Positions 6,098 to 6,109 of a stretch of DNA of 6,109 nt are shown one piece after another. Under the pieces are notes generated by a model, which had not been told where the DNA came from, ran no database searches, and worked only from the letters and a program-made list of their open reading frames with translations. The stretch spans positions 1 to 6,109 of the forward strand of contig LJNA01000099.1 in NCBI GenBank assembly GCA_001304365.1, given 5' to 3'. The first letter of the stretch is position 1, and the number at the start of each line of letters is the position of its first letter. The position numbers were made by a program, and so were the translations under genes. This DNA comes from Syntrophobacter sp. DG_60. Its GTDB lineage: Bacteria > Desulfobacterota > Desulfofervidia > Desulfofervidales > DG-60.

Positions 6098-6109
6098 TTA
6101 AGTGCCCTG

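Overview
The window is AT-rich and codes densely for a nickel-uptake gene cluster of the kind found in anaerobic Thermodesulfobacteriota (former Deltaproteobacteria, including sulfate reducers). The organism assignment is an inference. It rests on the pairing of NikK/NikL-type periplasmic accessory proteins with a NikQ/NikO energy-coupling module, an LbtU-family outer-membrane porin, Gram-negative signal peptides, and dispersed CAGAT-type intergenic repeats. No rRNA, tRNA, CRISPR array or transposase gene is visible.

Layout. Positions 1-98 hold a short dispersed repeat that ends about 20 nt before the first gene. Positions 99-2069 (+) carry nikL, nikQ and nikO, tightly packed with an 8-bp overlap and a 2-bp gap. 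Positions 2070-2452 are non-coding and the most structured part of the window. They hold a consensus -35 box, a dyad matching the NikR operator pattern of this lineage, a second CAGAT repeat interrupted by a roughly 100-bp inverted-repeat element, and a long imperfect hairpin. Positions 2453-4453 (+) carry nikK and an LbtU-type porin gene. Positions 4544-6097 (-) carry a convergent gene for a 517-residue regulator with two HTH-cupin modules.

Working model. The porin would pass nickel, or a nickel chelate, across the outer membrane. NikK and NikL would handle it in the periplasm. NikQ plus the NikO ATPase would energise import through a substrate-binding NikM, which is not in the window and should lie upstream. 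The NikR-like site lies between the two blocks and would mainly control nikK-porin. The HTH-cupin regulator faces the cluster and shows no direct sign of belonging to it.

The two most interesting observations are the nested repeats with the candidate NikR operator in the nikO-nikK intergenic region, and the predicted exposure of an N-terminal histidine on both mature periplasmic proteins.
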